DNA of 64,000 nt from Sphingopyxis macrogoltabida (GTDB lineage: Bacteria > Pseudomonadota > Alphaproteobacteria > Sphingomonadales > Sphingomonadaceae): positions 87,241 through 151,240 of the forward strand of contig NZ_CP009431.1 of NCBI RefSeq assembly GCF_001314325.1. Reading direction: 5' to 3'. The translations under genes and the position numbers were made by a program. Below the pieces are notes generated by a model that was not told where the DNA came from, did not search any database, and saw only the letters and a list, made by a program, of their open reading frames with translations. This document shows, piece after piece, positions 1-8,186 of this stretch; positions within the stretch are counted from its first letter, which is position 1; the number at the start of each line of letters is the position of its first letter.

Positions 1-168
1 CACGACCTCGATATTGCCGATGCTCGGTTCGAGCGGCCGGAGACGCCGGGCGTGAGCGCACTGATCGCCGGCATCTGTGCCGGCACCGACGACGACGAGG
101 AGCGGATCGCGCGCGGATCGGCCGCGCTCGACAGTTTCTATGCTCACTTCACCCGGCGGAACCCTTAG
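1..168 (+). CDS. C-terminal end of a ChrB-like chromate resistance protein (partial)
   Basis: An open frame enters from the left edge and stops at 166-168, giving 55 residues. The tail contains PETPGVSALIAGIC and TDDDEERIARGSA, which resembles the C-terminal region of ChrB/Chrome_Resist proteins. The next gene is chrA, 68 bases downstream, and chrB directly before chrA is the usual order in chromate operons. Family assignment from such a short tail is partly inferred from this context. The N-terminus lies outside the window, so its length and start are unknown. Confidence 0.55.
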   Translation, partial: HDLDIADARFERPETPGVSALIAGICAGTDDDEERIARGSAALDSFYAHFTRRNP

Positions 169-236
169 ACCGACAGTCAGCGCAAGGCGCTGGGCTATCG
201 GACGAGAGATAACGGTCAACCTGAGGAACGTAGCGA

Positions 237-1484
237 ATGAATACAAATGTGGCGGGCGAGGTCGTAAGTTCTGCGGAAGATGGAGGCGTTTTGCCGCAGC
301 TTTCTTATGCACAAATCTTCGCCAAGTTCTTGCGGTTTGGCTTCCTGGCCTGGGGCGGCCCGATCGCCCAAATCGCCATGATCCGCCGCGAGTTGGTCGA
401 GGAGGAGCGCTGGGTCTCTGGCCCCCGGTTCAACCGCATCCTCGCGGTGTATCAGGTGCTTCCCGGTCCGGAAGCCCACGAGCTGTGCGTATTCTTTGGC
501 ACGCTTCCCAAAGGAAAGCTCGGTGGCCTTCTTGCAGGCTTGGGGTTCATGCTGCCCGGCTTCGTACTGATGTTCGCGCTGTCCTGGTTGTATCTCTCGA
601 CGGGTATCATGCAGACTGTAGCCGCAACTGCGGCGTTTCTGGGCGTTCAACCGGCCGTCATCGCCCTGATCGTGCGCGCCGTGCACCGAATTGGCGGCCA
701 CATCCTGCTCGACCGCTGGCTCTGGGGCATCGCGGCCGTCGCCGGTCTAGCCGCTCTCGTCGGCACGCCGTTTTGGATCACCCTTCCGATTGCAGGCCTC
801 GCTTATGTGTTCGCGGCGCGTCATCAACCGTTGCCGGCCAGCCTGCTCCTAGCCGTGCTCGTCGGAGTCGGGCTATACTTCGCCTGGATCATGTTCGCTG
901 GTTACGTCGGCGGAAGTGCGTCCGCGGCTCAATCTGTCGCGAGCCAAAAGCCGTCGCTACTTGAGCTCTTCTTCTCGGGTCTCAAGGCCGGCCTCCTCAC
1001 CTTCGGCGGGGCCTACACCGTCATTCCGTTCCTGCGCGCCGATGCAGTCGGCAATGGATGGATGACGGATGCGCAGTTCCTCGACGGCCTCGCCCTATCC
1101 GGAATCCTGCCGGCACCTCTGATCATCTTCTCGACCTTCATCGGATACTTCGGCGGCGGCCCGCTCGGAGCGATCGTCATGACTGTCGGCATCTTCCTGC
1201 CGGCGTTCAGCTTTTCTCTGTTCTTCCACGACCAACTTGAACGGTTGGTGGATAACGAAAAGATCAGAACCTTCCTGGAAGGAATATCCGCAGCGGTCGT
1301 CGGGCTGATCGCCGCCACGACGCTGGAACTCGGCTATAAGACGCTCGTGAACGTGCCCGGCGTGGTGATCCCGCTCGCGATCTTCGCCGTCTCTCTCGCG
1401 GCTCTTTACGTGTTCAAGGCCAAGACAACGATCCTGTGGGTTGTTCTCGCCGCAGCGGCGACCGGCCTTATCCTGTTCCGATGA
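237..1484 (+). CDS. chrA: Chromate transporter ChrA, two-domain CHR family
   Basis: An inner-membrane pump that exports chromate; 415 residues, the usual length for long-chain CHR proteins. Both homologous halves are visible: the first has FLRFGFLAWGGPIAQ (about residues 31-45) followed by the conserved YQVLPGPEA segment; the second has GLLTFGGAYTVIPFLR (about 251-266) and ILPAPLI. Many hydrophobic helices follow in each half. The start is supported by a purine-rich site (GAGGAACG) just upstream. It sits between a ChrB-like gene and SOD genes, as in chrBAC operons. A second, truncated chrA lies at 7408-8175. Confidence 0.93.
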   Translation: MNTNVAGEVVSSAEDGGVLPQLSYAQIFAKFLRFGFLAWGGPIAQIAMIRRELVEEERWVSGPRFNRILAVYQVLPGPEAHELCVFFGTLPKGKLGGLLAGLGFMLPGFVLMFALSWLYLSTGIMQTVAATAAFLGVQPAVIALIVRAVHRIGGHILLDRWLWGIAAVAGLAALVGTPFWITLPIAGLAYVFAARHQPLPASLLLAVLVGVGLYFAWIMFAGYVGGSASAAQSVASQKPSLLELFFSGLKAGLLTFGGAYTVIPFLRADAVGNGWMTDAQFLDGLALSGILPAPLIIFSTFIGYFGGGPLGAIVMTVGIFLPAFSFSLFFHDQLERLVDNEKIRTFLEGISAAVVGLIAATTLELGYKTLVNVPGVVIPLAIFAVSLAALYVFKAKTTILWVVLAAAATGLILFR

Positions 1485-1527
1485 TTCACGACGCACCATC
1501 CTCCAAGAGAGCGAAGGAGAGGAATAC

Positions 1528-1791
1528 ATGGTCTACACGAAACCGGTCGCTTCCGACGCTGCACGGATCAAGTGCATGTCGAAGCGCCTCAACATCAGCC
1601 ATTATGAAAACAATTACAGCGGTGCGGTCAAACGGTTCAATGCCACGGGCCGTCAATTCGTTTCACTCGATTTCACCCCCCTGCACGGCTTCACAATTAA
1701 CAGACCGAACAGGGAGCAACTTATCGCGATGAACTCGATGATGCTCCAGCAGCTCGTCCGCAGCCTACGCGCTCATCATCTAAAGGATTGA
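1528..1791 (+). pseudogene. Truncated Fe/Mn superoxide dismutase, N-terminal domain only
   Basis: An 87-residue frame behind a good ribosome site (GGAGAGG, 6 bases before ATG). Residues 16-32, CMSKRLNISHYENNYSG, match the N-terminal helix of Fe/Mn SODs, including the first metal-ligand His; GFTINRPNREQLIAMNSMML matches the next helix. Where the family has a His ligand (LHE) this protein has LQQ, and the frame ends shortly after, so the Asp and last His ligands are absent. It is probably a remnant that cannot bind the catalytic metal, though it is still translatable and lies 3 bases before an intact SOD gene. Whether it is expressed is unknown. Confidence 0.7.
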
Positions 1792-1794
1792 AAT

Positions 1795-2529
1795 GTGACG
1801 ATCGATAGCCTCTCCCGGCGCAGTGCAATCGCAACTTTTGGCATAGGAGCCGCCGCCATGACTATGAACGAAGCCTCCGCGCAGACGCCGACCGCAGTGC
1901 GGACGGCTGTCCCCGCCTTTGCCGGCAACCATCAGGTCAAGCCGCTCAGGTTCGATCCCGCCCGGCTCGACGGCCTCTCCGAAAGGCTGATCACATCGCA
2001 CCACGAGAACAATTATGCCGGCTCGGTCAAGGCTCTGAACATGATCGAGACACGGCTTGCCGCCGCGCTCGCCGACCCGGACCTGCCGCCGGTGGTCTAT
2101 GGCGGCCTCAAGCGCGAGGAGCTGCACCGCACCGGCTCGGTCGTGCTCCATGAGGTTTATTTCGACGGGCTGGGCGGCAACGGTCAAGCAGCCGGCTCGG
2201 TCCGCGACGCGCTGGGCGCGGCGTTCGGCTCGTTCGACCGCTGGGAGACCGACTTCCGCCGCACCGGCATGAGTCTTGCCGGCGGATCGGGTTGGTGCGT
2301 ACTCGTCTACAATCTCCACACCCGCTCGCTGCACAACCATTGGGCGTGGGATCATATGCACGGCGCAATCGCCGGCGTGCCGCTGCTCGCGCTCGATATG
2401 TATGAGCACAGCTTTCACATGGATTACGGCACCGCCGCCGCGAAATATGTGGATGCCTTCTTCCGCAACATCGACTGGGAGACGGTCGAGCAGCGCTACG
2501 TACAGGCGCTCCGGCTCGCCGCCACCTGA
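1795..2529 (+). CDS. chrC: Fe/Mn superoxide dismutase with twin-arginine signal (chrC-like), copy 1
   Basis: Converts superoxide to peroxide and oxygen; SOD genes accompany chrA because chromate reduction generates oxygen radicals. 244 residues from a GTG start with AAAGG upstream. Residues 7-25 hold a twin-arginine signal (SRRSAIATFGIGAAA) followed by NEASA, so the enzyme is probably exported folded by Tat. Metal ligands can be placed: His in SHHENNYAG, His in LHEVYF, and Asp and His in LDMYEHSFHMDYG. The core is almost identical at DNA level to the second copy at 8187-8918. Metal specificity (Fe or Mn) cannot be told from sequence by eye. Confidence 0.9.
   Translation: MTIDSLSRRSAIATFGIGAAAMTMNEASAQTPTAVRTAVPAFAGNHQVKPLRFDPARLDGLSERLITSHHENNYAGSVKALNMIETRLAAALADPDLPPVVYGGLKREELHRTGSVVLHEVYFDGLGGNGQAAGSVRDALGAAFGSFDRWETDFRRTGMSLAGGSGWCVLVYNLHTRSLHNHWAWDHMHGAIAGVPLLALDMYEHSFHMDYGTAAAKYVDAFFRNIDWETVEQRYVQALRLAAT
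1846..2247 (+). repeat. Near-identical SOD core, direct repeat copy A
   Basis: These 402 bases match 8238-8639 with a single visible difference (T at 2157 against C in the other copy). Differences are frequent immediately before 1846 and become frequent again after 2247, mostly at third codon positions. The pattern suits a gene-conversion tract inside an older duplication. The two copies lie about 6.4 kb apart in direct orientation, so recombination between them would delete the ABC transporter segment. Confidence 0.9.
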
Positions 2530-2563
2530 GCCGATCGGGTTCCCGAAAGAGAGGAGGTCCGCT

Positions 2564-3019
2564 ATGAAATGGGTCACCCGCGAGCGTCCCAAGATCGACC
2601 GCATCGCCTGTCCGTGGCTGATCGCCCGGTTCATCGATGACGCGCCCGAGTTCCTCTATGTGCCGACCGATCAGGTGCTGGCCGTCGCAGAGGATCAGGA
2701 CGCGATCCCCTACGACATCCCCAATGTCGAGCTCAGCCATGTCGGCGAGAAGTGCAGCTTCGATGCCTTTCTCGACAAATACGGTCTCGGCGAGGACAAG
2801 GCGCTCCAGCAGCTCGCTGTGATCGTGCGCGGTGCCGACACCTCGCGGCTCGACCTCACCCCGCAATCAGGCGGGCTGTTCGCGATCTCGCTGGGCTTGT
2901 CGTCGATTTTTCCCGACGACCACGAGATGCTTCGCCACGGCATGACGATGTATGATGCGCTCTTCGCCTGGTGCCGTTCGGGCCAGGGCGAGACGCACAA
3001 TTGGCCGCCGACGAAATAG
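2564..3019 (+). CDS. ChrB C-terminal domain protein (Chrome_Resist family)
   Basis: 151 residues from an ATG preceded by GAGGAGGT. The sequence KWVTRERPKIDRIACPWLIA, with later IPYDIPNVELSHVGE, CSFDAF, IVRGADT and DDHEMLRHGM, is the conserved ChrB C-terminal domain, and the ending ETHNW is typical. Full-length ChrB (about 300 residues) also carries an N-terminal half that is absent here, so this is a stand-alone domain. ChrB acts as a chromate-responsive regulator of chrA operons in some species; which function resides in the isolated domain is unclear. It follows the SOD gene in the same operon. Confidence 0.85.
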   Translation: MKWVTRERPKIDRIACPWLIARFIDDAPEFLYVPTDQVLAVAEDQDAIPYDIPNVELSHVGEKCSFDAFLDKYGLGEDKALQQLAVIVRGADTSRLDLTPQSGGLFAISLGLSSIFPDDHEMLRHGMTMYDALFAWCRSGQGETHNWPPTK

Positions 3020-3110
3020 GGCGGCACTGGCCGCTCGCGCCGGCGCATTGTGCGGTTTGTAGTTTGCCGGATCAAGAGTCCGAATGTTTTGCCCGTTAAG
3101 GAGAGGTCAT

Positions 3111-3842
3111 GTGAAAATTCACTCTGCACTGCTCGCCCTCGCGCTCCTCGGTTGCAAGGAAGCCGCAACACCGCCGCCTCTGAACGCGATGGAGCCCGGT
3201 CAGCCCATGCCGGCCGATGCCCTCATGATCGACTTCGAGGCGGAGGCGGCCGGGGCGGTCCCCTCCGGCTTCACGTCGGCCGTCAACAAGGGACGGCCCG
3301 GCGCTTGGCGGGTCGAACGTGTCGTAGGCGCTCCGTCGGGCGCGAATGCCGTGGTGCAGACGGACGCCGACCGCACCAATTCGCGTTTTCCGGTGCTGAT
3401 CTATGATAATCTCCAGGCGACCGATGTCGACCTGAGCGTGCGTTTTCAGCCGGTTTCGGGACGGGTCGACCAGGCAGCCGGGCTCGTCTGGCGCTACCGC
3501 GATCCCAACAACTACTATGTCGTGCGGGCCAACGCGCTCGAGGACAACGTCGTGCTTTACAAGATGGAGAACGGCAAGCGCAGCGACCTGCCTGTCAGAG
3601 GCACGGGCAGCGGCTATGGCGTCGACGCGGACGTGCCCGATCAAGGCTGGGGCGAATTGCGCGTCACGGCCCGAGGGCCGCTGTTCGAAGTCTATCTCGG
3701 CGGGCGCAAGCTGTTCGAGGTTGAAGACCGGACCTTCACCGGCGCGGGCAGGGTGGGCGTGTGGACCAAGGCGGACAGCGTCACCCGCTTCGACGATCTG
3801 CGGATCGCGAACCTCGACGCTGCCTCGCAACCTTCACGTTAG
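3111..3842 (+). CDS. Lipoprotein with DUF1080/LamG-like beta-sandwich domain
   Basis: 243 residues from a GTG start behind AAGGAGAGG. The first 17 residues are a lipoprotein signal ending in ALLGC, so the mature protein should be anchored through Cys. The rest has a predicted all-beta pattern with GLVWRYRDPNNYYVVRAN, LYKMENGKRS, FEVYLGGRKLFEVED and GRVGVWTKADSVTRFDDL, as in DUF1080/concanavalin-like lectin folds. No catalytic site could be named. It ends one base before the ABC binding-protein gene, so the two are probably co-transcribed; a role in the chromate cluster is inferred from position only. Confidence 0.72.
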   Translation: MKIHSALLALALLGCKEAATPPPLNAMEPGQPMPADALMIDFEAEAAGAVPSGFTSAVNKGRPGAWRVERVVGAPSGANAVVQTDADRTNSRFPVLIYDNLQATDVDLSVRFQPVSGRVDQAAGLVWRYRDPNNYYVVRANALEDNVVLYKMENGKRSDLPVRGTGSGYGVDADVPDQGWGELRVTARGPLFEVYLGGRKLFEVEDRTFTGAGRVGVWTKADSVTRFDDLRIANLDAASQPSR

Positions 3843-3843
3843 G

Positions 3844-4890
3844 ATGTGCAAAATGGCTGGATCGAAAATCGCCGCCGCCTTTGCCTGCCTGCTAGCGATA
3901 TTCGTCAGCGCCTGCTCGGACGGCGAAACGCCATCCGCGGGCGAAGTGGTTGCCTACACGTCCGTCGACCAGGTCTACTCCGAACCGGTGTTCCGCCGGT
4001 TCGAAGAAAAGACCGGGATCAGAGTCCGCGCCGTGTTCGATACCGAAGAGACGAAGAGCACCGGGATTCTCAACCGGTTGATCGCCGAAGGGGACAATCC
4101 GCGCGCGGACCTGTTCTGGTCGGGAGACCCGGTCCGCCCGTTCCTGCTCATCGGCCGCGGTCTCGTCGCGCCTTACGTGCCCGCGAATGCGGCAGAAATT
4201 CCTGCCACGTTCAGGGATGCGCAGGGCCGCTGGACCGGCACGGCCGCCCGCGCGCGCGTGCTCCTCGTCAATCGCGAGCGGCTGGCCGGACGCCCCATGC
4301 CATCCTCGGTGCGCGATCTTGCCGATTCCCGGTGGAAGGGCGAAGCGGCCATCGCCAATCCGCTCTATGGAACGACGACCATGCACGCCGCGGCGCTGTT
4401 CGCCACGCTCGGGGAGGAGGAGGCTCGCCGCTTCTTCGAGGCGCTGAAAGCGAACGATGTACGGGTCGCCGGTTCGAACGGCGAGGTTCGCAGGCTGGTC
4501 GTGGCGGGCGAGGTGACGTTCGGGCTTACCGATACCGACGATGCTTACGAAGCCGTGAAGGATGGCGCGCCTGTCACGATCGTCTATCCCGATCGGCTGG
4601 GTATGGGATCGCTGGTCATGCCCACAAGCGTGGTCCTGATCCGCGGCGGTCCCAATCCCGACGCTGCGCGACAGCTGGCGGACTTTCTCGTCTCGCCGGA
4701 AGCCGAGCAGATGATGGCGACGGCGGCGGCGCACATGCCGCTCCATGCAGGTGTGGCGACTCCGGCCAATGTCGAACGCGTTGAGAATATCAGGGCCATG
4801 CAGGTTGATTATGGCGAGGTCGCGGACGCGATGAACCGCATCCAGCCATGGCTTCGGCAGTGGGGCGGGCTAGCGGCCGATCGTCAGTGA
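3844..4890 (+). CDS. ABC transporter substrate-binding lipoprotein, Fe(III)-type
   Basis: 348 residues if started at ATG 3844 (345 from ATG 3853). A lipoprotein signal ends at FVSAC. The mature protein begins VVAYTSVDQVYSEPVFRRFE, the opening of the AfuA/FbpA family of iron(III)-binding proteins, followed by FDTEETKSTGILNRLIAE, DLFWSGDP and later LTDTDDAYEAV and SPEAEQMM, all characteristic. It should capture a ligand and deliver it to the permease encoded next, which overlaps it by 4 bases. Iron is the best guess; an oxyanion or other metal is possible given the chromate context. No ligand was tested. Confidence 0.9.
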   Translation: MCKMAGSKIAAAFACLLAIFVSACSDGETPSAGEVVAYTSVDQVYSEPVFRRFEEKTGIRVRAVFDTEETKSTGILNRLIAEGDNPRADLFWSGDPVRPFLLIGRGLVAPYVPANAAEIPATFRDAQGRWTGTAARARVLLVNRERLAGRPMPSSVRDLADSRWKGEAAIANPLYGTTTMHAAALFATLGEEEARRFFEALKANDVRVAGSNGEVRRLVVAGEVTFGLTDTDDAYEAVKDGAPVTIVYPDRLGMGSLVMPTSVVLIRGGPNPDAARQLADFLVSPEAEQMMATAAAHMPLHAGVATPANVERVENIRAMQVDYGEVADAMNRIQPWLRQWGGLAADRQ

Positions 4891-6434
4891 CGATGCGGGC
4901 CCTCCTGGTCGGGAGCGCCAGCGGCATCCTGCTCGCAGCCTGTTTTCTCCCGCTGCTGTGGCCGCTCGTGGGGCTGGCGACTGGCGGGCGCGGAGTTCAC
5001 CTCGGCCTGGTTGCCGATCCGACGCTGTGGAGCCTGCTGGCTCGCACCCTTGCCGTTACTGCCGGTGTGCTCGCTTTGGCGCTTGGGATCGGCCTGCCGA
5101 TGGCCGTCCTGGTCGCCCGCACGGATGTGATCCGGCGCGGCCCGGCGCTGATCCTGCATGCCATTCCCGCCTTGTTGCCGCCGCTGCTTCCGGCGCTTGG
5201 CTGGTTCCATCTGCTGGGCCGGCAGGGCCTGATCGGGAATGAGACCTCGGCCGCCTTCCTGTTCAGCGAGGCGGGCGTAGTGCTGACGCTCGGCCTCGCG
5301 CTGGCACCGATCGTCACCGCGCTGACGGCGCTCGCCCTCTGGAACGTTGACCCATCCCAGGAGGAGGCGGCGCGCGTCACGGCATCGCCGGGCCGGGTGG
5401 CGATGCGCATATTGCTGCCCTCAGCGCGTCCGGCGATCGCGCTCGCCGGAATTGTCGTTGCCGCGCTCTCCCTTTCGGAGGTGGGTGTTCCGACCTTCCT
5501 TCGCGCACGCACCTATGCCGCCGCAGTGTTCGCGCGGCTCGGCGGCATCGATTTCGCCCCCGCCGAGGCGCTGCTCCTGACGCTTCCGGTGCTCGCCTTG
5601 ACCGCGATCCTGCTGGTCGCCGAACGCTGGACGGCAGGCGGCCGCTCCTTCGCAACTCTCGGTCTGCGCAGCTTTCGTGAGCCGCCTATGGCGCTCGGTC
5701 TATGGCGGGGGCCGGCGAGCCTGTTCTGCTGGCTGGTGGCGGCGTTGTCGCTGGCACCGGTCGCCGCGCTTGCCTGGCGTGCGGGATGGGAAGGGTTCAC
5801 CCAGTTGCCGCTCTGGATCGGCAACGGCGTGAGCAACAGCCTCTTGCCCGCGGTGCTGGCCGCAACCGTCATCGCTTTTGTCGCCATACCGCTCGGCCAC
5901 GGGCTAGCGCGCCGCGACCGTATCGCCGCCGGGATGGACATCTTCGCATTCGCCGCATTCATTGCGCCGCCGGCGCTTCTCGGCGTCGGGCTCGTGGCGC
6001 TATGGAACCGCGCCGGAACCGGATGGCTCTACGGAAGCTGGCTCATCATCGCCTTTGGCTATGTCGGCCGCTACGCGACCATCGGCATCCGCGCGTTCGC
6101 GGCTGCCTGCGCGCAGCTTCCGGCTACTGTCGAGGATGCCGCGCGCGTCTTCGGCGCTGGATATGGAACGCGGCTAGCACGGATCGTCGTGCCGCTCCAT
6201 GCGCGCGCGTTCATCGGCGCTTGGCTGCTGACGCTGCTCTTCTGCCTGCGCGACCTCGAGACGGCTACCCTCTTCTATCCGCCGGGCAAGGAGCCTCTGT
6301 CGATTCGCATATTCACCCTCGAAGCGAACGGACCCGAGACGGTCGTGGCCGCGCTCGCCTGCGTCCAGGCGGCGCTGTCGGCGATCGCGGTGGCGCTTGT
6401 CCTGCCGCTGCTTGCCGCGAGGGCCGCCCGATGA
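4887..6434 (+). CDS. ABC transporter permease, two fused domains (FbpB-like)
   Basis: 515 residues from GTG 4887, which overlaps the previous stop (GTGA); ATG 4893 is an alternative. About twelve hydrophobic helices fall in two halves, as in FbpB/SfuB-type permeases where one chain supplies both transmembrane domains. EEAARVTASPGRVAMRILLPSARP near the middle and VEDAARVFGAGYGTRLARIVVP near the end are the two EAA coupling loops that contact the ATPase. It works with the lipoprotein before it and the ATPase after it, with 4-base overlaps at both ends, so all three are translationally coupled. Confidence 0.9.
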   Translation: MTMRALLVGSASGILLAACFLPLLWPLVGLATGGRGVHLGLVADPTLWSLLARTLAVTAGVLALALGIGLPMAVLVARTDVIRRGPALILHAIPALLPPLLPALGWFHLLGRQGLIGNETSAAFLFSEAGVVLTLGLALAPIVTALTALALWNVDPSQEEAARVTASPGRVAMRILLPSARPAIALAGIVVAALSLSEVGVPTFLRARTYAAAVFARLGGIDFAPAEALLLTLPVLALTAILLVAERWTAGGRSFATLGLRSFREPPMALGLWRGPASLFCWLVAALSLAPVAALAWRAGWEGFTQLPLWIGNGVSNSLLPAVLAATVIAFVAIPLGHGLARRDRIAAGMDIFAFAAFIAPPALLGVGLVALWNRAGTGWLYGSWLIIAFGYVGRYATIGIRAFAAACAQLPATVEDAARVFGAGYGTRLARIVVPLHARAFIGAWLLTLLFCLRDLETATLFYPPGKEPLSIRIFTLEANGPETVVAALACVQAALSAIAVALVLPLLAARAAR

Positions 6435-7186
6435 GCAGTGCATTGCGCTTGGACCAGGCTTCGCTCAAATATGGAACCCGTACTGCCGTCTCCGACGTGT
6501 CGCTCACGATCGAGACGGGCGAAGTGCTGTGCCTGCTCGGTCCTTCGGGTTGCGGCAAGAGCAGCCTGGTTCGACTGGCGCTCGGGTTGACGCCGCCGAG
6601 CAGCGGCCGTGTGTTCGTCGATGAGCGGGAGGCGAGCGCGAACGGCCGGATCATCGTGCCCCCGGAGCAACGCGGCCTGTCGGTTGTCTTTCAGGACCTC
6701 GGCTTGTGGCCTCATCTTTCGGTGGAAGCGCATCTCCGCTTCGTGTTGGCCTCGCGCCGGATCGCCAGGAGCGAGCGTGAGGGAGCCATCGAGAGGACAT
6801 TGGCCGCGGTTGAGCTGCTCGACCGCCGGCGCTGCTATCCCGCCGAGCTGTCCGGCGGCGAACGCCAGCGGCTGGCGATAGCGCGGGCGCTGGTCGTTCG
6901 GCCCAGGCTCGTGCTGCTCGACGAACCGCTATCGAACCTCGATCTCGTTCTGCGGCGCGAGCTGATCGAGCTCTTCCGCAGGTTGTTTGCCGAGCTGCAG
7001 GCCTCGGTCCTCTACATCACGCACGACATCCGCGAGGCGGCCTTGCTGGGCGATCGCGTCGCCGTGATGGAACACGGCCGCCTTGTCGCGACGGGAATGC
7101 TCTCCGAGCTGAGAAGTCTGGAATCGCCGATTGTCCGCGAGCTGTTGGACAGCCCGGCCGGGGACGTTGCGTCGACCGCGCCATGA
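6431..7186 (+). CDS. ABC transporter ATP-binding protein
   Basis: 251 residues; ATG 6431 overlaps the permease stop (ATGA). All nucleotide-binding motifs are present: Walker A GPSGCGKSS (about residues 37-45), Q-loop VVFQDLGL, signature LSGGERQRLAIARAL, Walker B LVLLDEPLSNLD and the switch His in YITHDIREA. This is the energy-coupling subunit of the three-gene importer. It is the last intact gene before a degenerate stretch. Related proteins serve iron(III), thiamine and oxyanion uptake, so substrate cannot be fixed from this subunit. Confidence 0.93.
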   Translation: MSSALRLDQASLKYGTRTAVSDVSLTIETGEVLCLLGPSGCGKSSLVRLALGLTPPSSGRVFVDEREASANGRIIVPPEQRGLSVVFQDLGLWPHLSVEAHLRFVLASRRIARSEREGAIERTLAAVELLDRRRCYPAELSGGERQRLAIARALVVRPRLVLLDEPLSNLDLVLRRELIELFRRLFAELQASVLYITHDIREAALLGDRVAVMEHGRLVATGMLSELRSLESPIVRELLDSPAGDVASTAP

Positions 7187-7213
7187 TCCATCCCTCACTT
7201 CAGGCGCACGTCT

Positions 7214-7408
7214 ATGACCGACCGCCGCATCCTCTATGTCACGGCGTTCCTGCGCGCCGTGGTGACAAGCATGATCGGGATCCTGACCGGCATCTAACTC
7301 GCCAAGGTCGGATTTTCGCCAGCCGCAGTTGGCATCGCCATCGGCGCCGGCCTGGCCGGTGCAGTGGCGGCGTCGCTCCTTGTGATCCATCCGCCGGTGC
7401 CGCAATAG
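7214..7408 (+). pseudogene. MFS transporter N-terminal fragment with in-frame stop
   Basis: Reading from ATG 7214 gives MTDRRILYVTAFLRAV, TSMIGILTGI, then a TAA stop at 7295-7297, and then in the same frame LAKVGFSPAAVGIAIGAGLAGAV before a TAG at 7406-7408. This reads as the first two helices of a major facilitator transporter in which a stop has replaced a residue between TGI and LAK. The homology ends near 7395 and the next bases belong to a chrA fragment in another frame. It is a broken, truncated gene; MFS genes are common in chromate clusters, so it is probably a relic of one. Confidence 0.7.
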
Positions 7409-8175
7409 TGCACGACCGCGACGCCGCGCTTGGCGAGGGCCTCCCCGACCATGCGCGGCCGAACCTGTCCTGGTCCCTGCGCATCTCCGGCATTCTGCTG
7501 GTGCTTTGGCTGGCGCCGGTCGCGGCGCTGCTGCTCGCACTCGGTGCGGACGACGTATTCAGCCGCATCGCCACCTTCTTCAGCCAGATGGCAGTGGTGA
7601 CCTTCGGCGGCGCCTATGCCGTGCTCGCCTATGTCGCACAGGAGGCTGTTGAGACCTATGGCTGGCTCCAGCCCGGCGAAATGCTTGACGGGCTCGGCAT
7701 GGCCGAGACTACGCCGGGTCCGCTGATCATGGTGACGCAGTTCGTCGGCTTTCTGGCAGCCTTCCGCGAGGCGACCGGGCTGCCGCCGCTCCTCGCCGCG
7801 ACGTTGGGCGCGATTCTCACCACCTGGGTCACTTTCCTGCCCTGCTTCCTGTGGATCTTCGCCGGCGCGCCGTTCATCGAACGCCTGCGCGGCAACCGCG
7901 CATTGTCGGCCGCGCTTTCGGCGATCACCGCCGCAGTGGTCGGCGTGATCCTCAATCTGGCAGTCTGGTTTGGTATCCACACTCTGTTCGAGCAAGTCCG
8001 CAAAGTGCCGTTCGCAGCCGGCGCCATCGATCTCCCAGTCCGGACATCCGTCGACTGGCCGGCGCTGGCGCTGGCGGTGAGTGCGATACTCGCCATGTTC
8101 CGGTTCAAGGCCGGCATGCTGCCGGTGCTCGGCGTCTGCTCGGTCCTCGGGGCCGCATATGTAATGATCATCTGA
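7408..8175 (+). pseudogene. C-terminal half of a second chromate transporter ChrA
   Basis: From about residue 20 this frame carries the complete second half of a CHR transporter: MAVVTFGGAYAVLAYVAQEA, GEMLDGLGMAETTPGPLIMV, FVGFLAAFRE and several hydrophobic helices to the stop. The first half, which contains the other conserved FGG motif, is missing; its place is taken by the MFS fragment. The open frame also runs upstream to 7183, but that part reads through the MFS remnant in the wrong frame. Single-domain short CHR proteins do function as pairs, so activity is not excluded, but the 5-prime truncation argues for a relic. Confidence 0.78.
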
Positions 8176-8186
8176 AGGAGTGACAC

